From contig JACDBJ010000148.1 of the NCBI GenBank assembly GCA_013695005.1, positions 1 through 5,463 on the forward strand: DNA of 5,463 nucleotides, written 5' to 3'. The DNA is from Pseudonocardiales bacterium (GTDB lineage Bacteria; Actinomycetota; Actinomycetes; Mycobacteriales; Pseudonocardiaceae). The translations under genes and the position numbers were made by a program. Under the pieces are notes generated by a model. It did not search any database. It saw only the letters and a program-made list of their open reading frames with translations, and was not told the DNA's origin. Of this stretch, positions 1 through 5,156 are shown piece after piece. Position 1 is the first letter of the stretch. Every line of letters begins with the position of its first letter.

Positions 1-272
1 AGCGCGACCCGCTGCCCGTGCGGCGCCAGCTCCTCGGCAAGCTCGCGCAGCGGGGTGCCGGCCAGCACCGAGGCGGTCATGTCGCCGGGGTTGTGGGTCA
101 GCACGCCGGACAGTGCGGTGGTGTCGAGCACCGCGTCGACCGGTTCCAGCCGCCCGGCCCAGTCGGCGGTACCCGCACCGGTGATGGCGACCCGGCCGGG
201 AACGGCCAGCATCGCGTCGCGCGCGGAGGCCAGGTCGGTGGGTCGCAGCGTGGAGACGGCGGTACCGGTCAT
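1..272 (-). CDS. glcE: GlcE-type FAD-binding subunit of a 2-hydroxyacid (glycolate) oxidase, N-terminal fragment
   Basis: Only the first 90 codons are inside the window; the gene continues past the left edge. It starts at ATG 272-270, which overlaps the TGA of the upstream dehydrogenase gene as ATGA, so translation is probably coupled; only a weak G-rich stretch lies upstream as a Shine-Dalgarno. The visible protein has the start of a PCMH-type FAD-binding fold: a leader helix, the strand and turn VAITGAGTAADW (about residues 29-39), then LDTTALSGVLTHNPGDMTASVLAGTPL (about 50-76), which has the layout of GlcE, where short strands lead to the 'D-T-vv-GTPL' segment. In E. coli, GlcE works with GlcD and the Fe-S protein GlcF as a membrane-associated glycolate dehydrogenase feeding electrons to quinone. 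Position directly after a GlcD gene supports the call. The substrate cannot be told; a truncated pseudogene cannot be excluded from this fragment. Confidence 0.82.
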   Translation of the reverse strand, partial: MTGTAVSTLRPTDLASARDAMLAVPGRVAITGAGTADWAGRLEPVDAVLDTTALSGVLTHNPGDMTASVLAGTPLRELAEELAPHGQRVA

Positions 273-1723
273 AGCCGTTCGATCACCCCCGCCGCCTCCA
301 ACGGGTGCGGCCGGTACTCGCCGGGCCGCTCGCCACACATCCGCGGCGTCGGCAGCAGCTTGCCCGGGTTGCACAGCCCGGACGGGTCGAAGGCGCCCCG
401 CACCCGGCCCATCACCGCGAGGTCGTCGGGGGTGAACTGCTTCGGCATCGAACACACCTTGTCGGTCCCGATGCCGTGCTCGCCGGACAGCGAGCCACCC
501 AGCTCCACGCACAGCTCAGCGATCTCGCCGGAGAGCTTCTCTGCCCGGTCGTGCTCGCCCTTGTCGGCATCGAAGAGCACCAGCGGGTGCAGGTTGCCGT
601 CACCGGCGTGGAAGACGTTGGCCACCCGAATGCCGGCCTCGGCGCCCATCGCGGCGATCCGGTCCAGCGCCTCGGCCAGCCGGGTACGCGGCACCACGCC
701 GTCCTGCACGAAGTAGTCCGGGCTGATGCGGCCCACCGCTGCGAACGCCGCCTTACGCCCTCGCCAGACGGCGGCCCGCTCCTCGGCGTCGCCCGCGATG
801 TGCAGCCGGGTGCAGCCGTGCGCCTCGCAGATCGCCTTGACCTGCTCGAACTGGCCGTCGCATTCCTCGACCGGCCCGTCCAGCTCGACGACCAGCGCGG
901 CGGGCGTGCCGATCGTGTAGCCGGCGTGCACGGCGGCCTCGGCCGCCTCGATGGCCAGTGCGTCCATCATCTCCACCGCGGCCGGCACGATGCCCGCGGC
1001 GACGATCTCGCTGACGACCTCGCCGGCTCCGGCCACCGACGGGAAGTCGGCCAGCAGCGTGCGGACCGTCTCGGGCGTGCGTAGCAGCTTCACGGTGATC
1101 CGGGTGGCGATCCCGACCGTGCCCTCGGAGCCGACGAACACCCCGCGCAGGTCGGGGCCGGTCTGCTCGCCGGTGTCGCCGCCGAGGGTCACGACGCTGC
1201 CGTCGGCCAGCACCACCTCCAGCGCCAACACGTGGTTGGTGGTGAAGCCGTACTTGAGGCAGTGCGCCCCGCCGGAGTTCTCGGCGACGTTGCCGCCGAT
1301 CGTGCAGACCTGCTGGCTGGACGGGTCGGGCGCGTAGTACAGCCCGAAGGGCGCGGCCGCCTTGGTGATGTCCAGGTTGGTGACACCGGGCTCGACGACC
1401 GCCCGGCGGTTCACCGGGTCGACCTCCAGCACGCGGCGCAGCCGTTGCAGGCTGATCACCACACCCTCGGCCACCGGCACCGCGCCGCCGGACAAGCCGG
1501 TGCCGGCGCCACGGGCCACGAACGGCACGCCGCGGGCGGCGCACACCCGTACCGCCGAGGCGACCTGCTCGGCGGTCTGCGGGAGCAGCACGAGCTCGGG
1601 CACGACGCGGTAGCCGGTGAGCCCGTCACACTCGTAGGCGCGGCAGCGTGCCGGGTCGCTGACCACGTTCTCGGCGCCCATGGCGGCCTCGAACCCGCCG
1701 ATCGCCGCCCGATCGAGCGCCAC
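269..1723 (-). CDS. glcD: GlcD-type FAD-linked 2-hydroxyacid dehydrogenase/oxidase
   Basis: A complete 484-residue flavoprotein, close to the roughly 500 residues of E. coli GlcD. The N-terminal PCMH-type FAD domain shows RGAGTGLSGG (71-80), PDPSSQ (132-137), CTIGGNVAENSGG (140-152) and KYG (157-159). The C-terminal cap domain carries HAGDGNLHP (372-380) and SGEHGIG (413-419), whose H372, H379, E415 and H416 match the metal and substrate site of the D-2-hydroxyacid dehydrogenase/GlcD family, then the family ending FDPSGLCNPGKLLP. The reaction is oxidation of a 2-hydroxyacid (glycolate, D-lactate, D-2-hydroxyglutarate or similar) to the 2-oxoacid. The start is taken as GTG 1723, 2 nt after the hydrolase stop; a later ATG at residue 15 has a GAGG upstream, but the longer N-terminus fits the family. 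The following GlcE gene overlaps by 4 nt. The exact substrate is inference; the family is secure. Confidence 0.93.
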   Translation of the reverse strand: MALDRAAIGGFEAAMGAENVVSDPARCRAYECDGLTGYRVVPELVLLPQTAEQVASAVRVCAARGVPFVARGAGTGLSGGAVPVAEGVVISLQRLRRVLEVDPVNRRAVVEPGVTNLDITKAAAPFGLYYAPDPSSQQVCTIGGNVAENSGGAHCLKYGFTTNHVLALEVVLADGSVVTLGGDTGEQTGPDLRGVFVGSEGTVGIATRITVKLLRTPETVRTLLADFPSVAGAGEVVSEIVAAGIVPAAVEMMDALAIEAAEAAVHAGYTIGTPAALVVELDGPVEECDGQFEQVKAICEAHGCTRLHIAGDAEERAAVWRGRKAAFAAVGRISPDYFVQDGVVPRTRLAEALDRIAAMGAEAGIRVANVFHAGDGNLHPLVLFDADKGEHDRAEKLSGEIAELCVELGGSLSGEHGIGTDKVCSMPKQFTPDDLAVMGRVRGAFDPSGLCNPGKLLPTPRMCGERPGEYRPHPLEAAGVIERL

Positions 1724-1725
1724 GC

Positions 1726-2331
<606 letters not shown>

Positions 2332-2353
2332 GCGGTGGCCCCTACTTGCGCTG

Positions 2354-2389
2354 GATAAGTTGTGGTCCCGGCCACACTAGCTACTTATC
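2354..2389. promoter_or_regulatory. Overlapping inverted repeats, candidate operator of the divergent GntR-type regulator
   Basis: Two inverted repeats overlap here. The outer one is GATAAGT (2354-2360) and ACTTATC (2383-2389), perfect 7-bp arms 22 nt apart. The inner one is TGTGG (2361-2365) and CCACA (2372-2376), perfect 5-bp arms 6 nt apart; its axis lies 3 bp to the left of the outer axis. The outer right arm overlaps the putative -35 of the regulator gene, and the inner repeat covers the putative -10 of the leftward operon. FCD-type GntR regulators bind such palindromes next to their own genes as dimers, so autoregulation plus operon control is likely. Which repeat is the operator is not settled. 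Confidence 0.5.
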
Positions 2390-2403
2390 AGACAAACATA
2401 CAA
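2374..2403 (-). promoter_or_regulatory. Candidate promoter of the hydrolase-GlcD-GlcE operon
   Basis: On the minus strand, TTGTAT (2403-2398) is separated by 18 nt from TAGTGT (2379-2374), a TAnnnT -10 box. Transcription would start near 2367, giving a leader of about 35 nt that contains the AGGGG ribosome binding site before ATG 2331. The -10 region overlaps the right arm of an inverted repeat (2361-2376), a good position for repression. Assignment is by eye only and the -35 matches only three of six consensus bases. Confidence 0.4.
2389..2403 (-). repeat. Tandem heptamer direct repeat TTGT(A/C)TG
   Basis: Read on the minus strand, TTGTATG (2403-2397) and TTGTCTG (2395-2389) are two near-identical heptamers with an 8-bp period. 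They lie between the two divergent promoters, and the TTGT core resembles half-sites seen for FadR/GntR proteins. They may be extra operator half-sites or simply part of the -35 region of the leftward promoter. Confidence 0.35.
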
Positions 2404-2408
2404 GGCTC

Positions 2409-2414
2409 TAGACT
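2409..2414 (+). promoter_or_regulatory. -10 box (TAGACT) of the regulator gene; likely leaderless start
   Basis: TAGACT fits the actinobacterial TAnnnT -10 and ends 8 nt before the GTG start at 2423. A weak -35 TTATCA (2385-2390) lies 18 nt upstream, inside the outer operator arm. No Shine-Dalgarno-like purine run precedes the GTG, so the transcript probably begins at or within a base or two of the start codon. Confidence 0.45.
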
Positions 2415-2422
2415 CTCGGGCC

Positions 2423-3154
2423 GTGAGCACCGAGAGCCCCGAGAGCACGGCGTTCCGGCCCATCCGCCGTACCCCGTTGAGCCTGCTCGTCTCCCGCCAG
2501 ATCAGGGACGCGATCGTGTCCGGTGAGCTGATGCTCGGCAGCCAGCTGCCCACCGAGCAGGAGCTCACCGCACAGTTCGACGTCAGCCGCTCCACGGTGC
2601 GGGAAGCGGTGCGGATCCTGCAGGCCCAGGGCCTGCTCAGCGGCGGTGACACCGTCTCGACCAGCCGCCCTCGGGTCTCCGGGGAGCTGACCAACGCAAC
2701 TGCCGGGGCCGCTCTGGAGAACGCGCTGCGGCTGGGCAGCGTACCGCTGCCGGACCTGGTCGAGCTGCGCCTGCTACTCGAAGGGGCCGCGGTCACGACG
2801 GCCGATCCCGGACGGCTCGCCGACGCGCGCGAGGCACTCGCGGTGATGCACACGTCCGGCACCGACGTGGTGGCCTTCCATGCCGCCGACGTCCGCTTCC
2901 ACATCAGCTTGGCCGGCGCCGGCGGCAACAGCGCCTTCCCGCTGGTGATGGGCGCGCTGCGGGACGCGATCGGCGGCCACCTTCGCGGCGCGCTCGAGGC
3001 GCTCGCCGACCCTGCGCCGACGCTCGCTCAGCTGGCCGGCGAGCACACCGCGATCCTGGCCGCGCTCGACGCTGGCGACGGTGAGCTCGCCCGGCAGCTC
3101 GTGCACGCCCACATCTGGGGTTTCTACTCCCGCGACGTGGCGTCCGAGAGCTAG
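2423..3154 (+). CDS. GntR-family transcriptional regulator, FadR/FCD subfamily
   Basis: A 243-residue regulator. Residues about 19-72 are the GntR winged-helix domain, with the typical LPTEQELTAQFDVSRSTVREAVRILQ core (42-67; recognition helix about 55-66). Residues about 110-235 are an all-helical FCD ligand domain: DLVELRLLLEG (111-121) opens it, and D156, H160, H208 and H230 fit the Asp/His/His/His metal site that helps bind carboxylate effectors. This suits control by an organic acid such as the substrate or product of the neighbouring 2-hydroxyacid dehydrogenase. The gene is divergent from that operon, with 91 bp between them containing inverted repeats. GTG 2423 is chosen as the start because a -10-like TAGACT lies 8 nt upstream and there is no Shine-Dalgarno. 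Odd point: the wing after LQAQGLL lacks the usual GRGTFV motif and is replaced by a Ser/Thr-rich stretch (73-86). Family call is firm; effector and targets are inferred. Confidence 0.93.
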   Translation: MSTESPESTAFRPIRRTPLSLLVSRQIRDAIVSGELMLGSQLPTEQELTAQFDVSRSTVREAVRILQAQGLLSGGDTVSTSRPRVSGELTNATAGAALENALRLGSVPLPDLVELRLLLEGAAVTTADPGRLADAREALAVMHTSGTDVVAFHAADVRFHISLAGAGGNSAFPLVMGALRDAIGGHLRGALEALADPAPTLAQLAGEHTAILAALDAGDGELARQLVHAHIWGFYSRDVASES

Positions 3155-3173
3155 CTGAGAAGCCAGATCTCAG
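3155..3173 (+). terminator. Small hairpin after the regulator gene, possible weak terminator
   Basis: CTGAGA (3155-3160) and TCTCAG (3168-3173) form a perfect 6-bp stem with a 7-nt loop, beginning immediately after the TAG stop of the regulator. No T-run follows, so it is a weak candidate for an intrinsic terminator; it may simply be a 3' end stabiliser. Confidence 0.25.
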
Positions 3174-3216
3174 GTATGGGTCGGGGAAGACCCCGATGCC
3201 CGGTGGCCCGCGGCAG

Positions 3217-3237
3217 CGTTGATTGGAGCCATCAACG
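3217..3237. repeat. 7-bp inverted repeat upstream of the small membrane protein gene
   Basis: CGTTGAT (3217-3223) and ATCAACG (3231-3237) are perfect inverted arms around a 7-nt loop. The element ends 9 bp before the GGAGG ribosome binding site of the 55-residue protein gene. It could be an operator or a hairpin in the mRNA leader; its role is not known. Confidence 0.4.
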
Positions 3238-3260
3238 AGGCACGGTGGAGGTTGGTTCTC

Positions 3261-3428
3261 ATGTTGCGAGTGATCGGGATCATCGCGGTCGTCTGGATCG
3301 GGCTGATGATCCTCGGCGCGATCTTCAAGGTCGTGTTCTGGCCGCTGCTGATCGCGGCGCTGGCGTTCGCCGGGTTCGCCGGCTACCGCGCGCTCAAGGC
3401 CCGCTCGGACGACGCCGCCATCCGGTAG
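3261..3428 (+). CDS. Small two-helix membrane protein, unknown function
   Basis: A 55-residue protein that I do not recognise as a named family. The sequence is almost entirely hydrophobic: a first membrane segment at about residues 4-19 (VIGIIAVVWIGLMILG), a short turn with FKVVFWP, and a second segment at about 28-42 (LLIAALAFAGFAGYRAL), then a polar tail KARSDDAAIR that would remain in the cytoplasm or bind lipid head groups. ATG 3261 is chosen because GGAGG lies at 3247-3251 with 9-nt spacing; an in-frame TTG at 3219 would add 14 residues but has no ribosome binding site and sits in a hairpin. Codon use is strongly G/C at third positions like its neighbours, supporting real coding. It stands alone between the regulator and a palindromic repeat region. 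Similar short hydrophobic proteins are common and poorly annotated in actinomycetes. Confidence 0.7.
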   Translation: MLRVIGIIAVVWIGLMILGAIFKVVFWPLLIAALAFAGFAGYRALKARSDDAAIR

Positions 3429-3449
3429 GCCGGCGCCCTCCTGTTCGCC

Positions 3450-3559
3450 CCTTTGCTCTGCGCACTCTGACGCACCAGTCCGTCGGCCCGGGCGTGTCGG
3501 CTCGCAGCCACGACACCCCGGCGAACGCCGGTGGTGCGTGGGAGTGCGCAGAGCAAAGG
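3450..3559. repeat. 110-bp imperfect inverted-repeat element (REP/MITE-like)
   Basis: The left arm 3450-3477 and right arm 3532-3559 pair over 28 bp with only two adjacent mismatches (3468-3469 against 3540-3541). The outer 18 bp, CCTTTGCTCTGCGCACTC, is perfectly complementary to 3542-3559. The 54-bp centre holds a smaller inverted repeat, GTGTCG (3494-3499) with CGACAC (3511-3516). The element lies in the non-coding gap between the small membrane protein and the acetyltransferase genes. No convincing target-site duplication flanks it and it has no T-run, so a dispersed repeat such as a REP or non-autonomous transposon end is more likely than a plain terminator. It codes for nothing I can support. 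Confidence 0.85.
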
Positions 3560-3572
3560 TGTGCGCACACCT
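3557..3572. promoter_or_regulatory. Perfect 16-bp palindrome, candidate protein-binding site
   Basis: AGGTGTGCGCACACCT is identical to its own reverse complement, with its axis between 3564 and 3565. Its left end overlaps the last three bases of the large inverted repeat, and it lies about 46 bp upstream of the putative -10 of the acetyltransferase gene. A dimeric repressor or activator site is possible; it could also belong to the repeat element. Confidence 0.5.
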
Positions 3573-3617
3573 GCGTAGGAGGGCGGGTCGGGTCCGCGCC
3601 GAGGCCACCGGTCGACA

Positions 3618-3623
3618 TAGCGT
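3618..3623 (+). promoter_or_regulatory. -10 box (TAGCGT) of the GNAT gene; likely leaderless start
   Basis: TAGCGT fits TAnnnT and ends 7 nt before GTG 3631. There is no clear -35 element and no properly spaced Shine-Dalgarno (GGGG is only 1-4 nt from the possible starts), which suits leaderless translation. Confidence 0.35.
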
Positions 3624-3630
3624 GCGGGGC

Positions 3631-4146
3631 GTGATGGTCCTGTGCCCCCGCGACCTCGGGCACCCCGACAGCGTCGCGCTGGTCGCGGCCGTGCAGGCCG
3701 GGTACGTCGTTCGCTACGGCGGCGAGGACTCCGACGCGATGGACCCGAGCGTGTTCGTGCCGCCGCGGGGGCTGTTCCTGATCGGCTACGTCGACGGCCT
3801 GCCGGTCGCCAGCGGCGGGTGGCGATGCGTCGGCCCCGAGGACGACCCCGAGCTGCAACGCGGCGACACCCAGATCAAGCGCATGTTCGTTGTCTCAGCG
3901 CACCGCGGGCGCGGCCTGGCCAGGGCGGTGCTCGCCGAGCTGGAGCGCACCGCGGCACTCGCCGGCCGGCAGCGGATGGTGCTGGAGACCGGCAGCATGC
4001 AGCCCGAGGCGATCGGGCTCTACGAGTCGTCGGGCTACCGGCCGACGACCCGGTTCGGCTACTACCGCGACGCGCCCAACGCCCGCCACTACGCCAAGCT
4101 CCTCGCCGTACCCGCCGGGTCCGGGGCCGCCGACTGTCGCGGCTAG
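3631..4146 (+). CDS. GNAT-family N-acetyltransferase
   Basis: A 171-residue protein if GTG 3631 is the start, or 170 from the in-frame ATG 3634; residue numbers below use the ATG. It has a full GNAT fold: substrate strands around LFLIGYVDGLPVASGGWR (47-64), the acetyl-CoA motif QIKRMFVVSAHRGRGLARAVL (80-100) with the R-x-x-G-x-A pyrophosphate loop at 91-96, and the C-terminal motif LETGSMQPEAIGLYESSGY (117-135) followed by RFGYYRDAPNARHYAKLL (140-157). The end pattern 'fG-Y-d-p-s-f-K-L' is common in small soluble acetyltransferases acting on amino groups of metabolites, antibiotics or peptides, but the substrate cannot be predicted. GTG 3631 is preferred because a -10-like TAGCGT lies 7 nt upstream with no ribosome binding site; a GTG at 3538 would start inside the palindromic repeat and is rejected. 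Its stop overlaps the putative -10 of ung. Confidence 0.9.
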   Translation: MMVLCPRDLGHPDSVALVAAVQAGYVVRYGGEDSDAMDPSVFVPPRGLFLIGYVDGLPVASGGWRCVGPEDDPELQRGDTQIKRMFVVSAHRGRGLARAVLAELERTAALAGRQRMVLETGSMQPEAIGLYESSGYRPTTRFGYYRDAPNARHYAKLLAVPAGSGAADCRG

Positions 4147-4149
4147 GCT
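4144..4149 (+). promoter_or_regulatory. -10 box (TAGGCT) for ung, overlapping the GNAT stop codon
   Basis: TAGGCT fits TAnnnT; its first three bases are the TAG stop of the acetyltransferase. It ends 8 nt before ATG 4158, which opens a six-codon ORF. The stretch from -10 to start codon matches the corresponding stretch of the GntR gene at 13 of 17 positions. No -35 is evident. Confidence 0.4.
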
Positions 4150-4157
4150 CCCGGCCC

Positions 4158-4178
4158 ATGTCGGATGGTGCGCGCTGA
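4158..4178 (+). CDS. Possible six-codon leader ORF (MSDGAR) before ung
   Basis: ATG TCG GAT GGT GCG CGC TGA starts 8 nt after a -10-like box and ends in TGATG, where the stop overlaps the ung ATG by one base. A ribosome loading at the leaderless ATG would stop directly on the ung start and could reinitiate. Leaderless short ORFs are known in mycobacteria, but a start this short may be chance: GGATGG at 4163-4168 could also serve as a direct ribosome binding site for ung, with 9-nt spacing. Confidence 0.3.
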   Translation: MSDGAR

Positions 4179-4861
4179 TGGCGGGGCGTCCGTTGCCGGA
4201 GGTTGTCGAGGCCGGCTGGGCAGCAGCGCTGGAACCGGTCGCCGGTGACATCGCCGCGCTCGGCGAGTTCCTGCGGGGCGAGCTGGCGGCCGATCGGCTA
4301 TACCTGCCGGCCGGCGCGAACGTGCTGCGCGCGTTCCAGCAGCCCTTCGACGAGGTTAGGGTGCTCGTCGTCGGCCAGGATCCCTACCCGACGCCGGGGC
4401 ACCCCGTGGGGCTGTCGTTCTCGGTGTCGCCGCAGACCCGCCCGCTACCGCGCAGCCTGGTCAACATCTTCCGCGAGTACGCCGAGGACCTCGGCCATCC
4501 ACCGCCGTCCAGCGGCGACCTGACGCCGTGGACGGAGCGCGGCGTCCTGCTGCTCAACCGGGTGCTCACCGTGCAACCCGGCCAGCCCGGCTCGCACCGG
4601 GGCAAGGGTTGGGAACGCGTGACCGAACAGGCGATCCAAGCGCTCGTCGCGCGTGACAAGCCCCTGGTGGCGATTCTGTGGGGCCGTGACGCCGGCACCC
4701 TGCGGCCGCTGCTCAGCTCAGGGTCTGTGCCGTGGGTGGAGTCCGCGCATCCGAGCCCGATGTCGGCCGACCGCGGATTCTTCGGCTCCAAGCCGTTCAG
4801 CCGGGTCAACGAGCTGCTCGCGCAGCAGGGCGCGGAGCCCGTCGACTGGAAGCTGCCCTAG
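4178..4861 (+). CDS. ung: Uracil-DNA glycosylase, family 1
   Basis: A 227-residue enzyme, the same length I recall for M. tuberculosis Ung. It removes uracil from DNA by cleaving the N-glycosidic bond, the first step of base excision repair, important in a GC-rich genome where cytosine deamination is frequent. The water-activating motif GQDPY (66-70, D68) continues as PTPGHPVGLSFS (71-82), with F81 to stack on uracil; LLLNRVLTV (124-132) holds N127, which recognises uracil; and the catalytic loop is HPSPMS (191-196) with H191. Position 195 is Met, where the family nearly always has the Leu that inserts into the DNA helix. ATG 4178 gives the family N-terminus (RPLPEVVEAGWAAALEPV, residues 4-21). 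The stop shares CTAG with the convergent rpmB stop. Family assignment is secure. Confidence 0.98.
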   Translation: MAGRPLPEVVEAGWAAALEPVAGDIAALGEFLRGELAADRLYLPAGANVLRAFQQPFDEVRVLVVGQDPYPTPGHPVGLSFSVSPQTRPLPRSLVNIFREYAEDLGHPPPSSGDLTPWTERGVLLLNRVLTVQPGQPGSHRGKGWERVTEQAIQALVARDKPLVAILWGRDAGTLRPLLSSGSVPWVESAHPSPMSADRGFFGSKPFSRVNELLAQQGAEPVDWKLP

Positions 4862-5049
4862 CTGCGGGTGACTTTGCCTGCCTTCAGGCAGGACGTGCAG
4901 ACGTTCATGCGGCGGCGGTTGCCACCGTTGATGCGGGCACGCACCGTCTGGATGTTGGGATTCCAGCGACGGTGGGTGCGGCGGTGCGAGTGCGAGACGG
5001 ACATGCCGAAGCCCGGCTTCTTACCGCAGACGTCGCAGACGGCAGCCAC
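4858..5049 (-). CDS. rpmB: 50S ribosomal protein L28 (zinc-binding, four-cysteine form)
   Basis: A 63-residue basic protein matching bacterial L28 over its full length, including SHSHRRTHRRWNPNIQ (19-34) and NVCTSCLKAGKV (49-60). L28 is part of the large ribosomal subunit. Paired cysteines C5/C8 and C51/C54 form a zinc ribbon, so this is the C+ form; actinobacteria often have a second, cysteine-free L28 made under zinc starvation. The start is GTG 5049-5047, with GAGGAG seven nt upstream (plus-strand 5057-5062). Transcription runs leftwards and converges with ung: the TAG of rpmB and the TAG of ung sit in the same CTAG, leaving no space for a terminator between them. To the right it is divergent from the DAK-type kinase gene across 107 bp. 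Confidence 0.98.
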   Translation of the reverse strand: MAAVCDVCGKKPGFGMSVSHSHRRTHRRWNPNIQTVRARINGGNRRRMNVCTSCLKAGKVTRS

Positions 5050-5101
5050 GTCAAAACTCCTCGGGATTCATTCTTCGGATTCGTTCCACTGATTACCTGA
5101 C

Positions 5102-5107
5102 AGGGTA
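5102..5107 (-). promoter_or_regulatory. Candidate -10 box of rpmB
   Basis: On the minus strand, TACCCT (5107-5102) in the context GGATACCCT fits TAnnnT, about 50 nt upstream of the rpmB GTG, giving a normal leader with GAGGAG. No convincing -35 is seen at 17-18 nt. Assignment is weak and by eye. Confidence 0.25.
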
Positions 5108-5143
5108 TCCGGCCGTGGCCCGGTCCCGCTAACCGGTGCTCGA

Positions 5144-5149
5144 TACGCT
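5144..5149 (+). promoter_or_regulatory. -10 box (TACGCT) of the DAK-type kinase gene; likely leaderless start
   Basis: TACGCT ends 7 nt before GTG 5157 and no Shine-Dalgarno-like run lies between, matching the arrangement at the GntR and GNAT genes. No clear -35 is present. Confidence 0.35.
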
Positions 5150-5156
5150 GGTTGCC

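Noticed and set aside
2774..3112. Minus-strand open frame within the regulator gene
   Set aside because: Shadow of the GntR gene, without recognisable motifs.
3219..3260. TTG start extending the small membrane protein by 14 residues
   Set aside because: No ribosome binding site and the TTG lies in a hairpin; ATG 3261 has GGAGG at good spacing.
3450..3559. Inverted repeat as an ordinary intrinsic terminator
   Set aside because: No T-run on either strand and a 54-bp loop; a role in termination is not excluded but is not the simplest reading.
3450..3572. CRISPR array or IS element ends
   Set aside because: There are only two arms in opposite orientation, no regularly spaced direct repeats, and no transposase gene or target duplication.
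3538..3630. Upstream GTG extension of the acetyltransferase by 31 codons
   Set aside because: It would start inside the inverted repeat, adds an Arg-rich stretch unlike the family and lacks a ribosome binding site.
3394..3858. Minus-strand open frame spanning the inverted repeat and the acetyltransferase start
   Set aside because: Low-complexity translation, no ribosome binding site or motif, and it crosses the palindrome.
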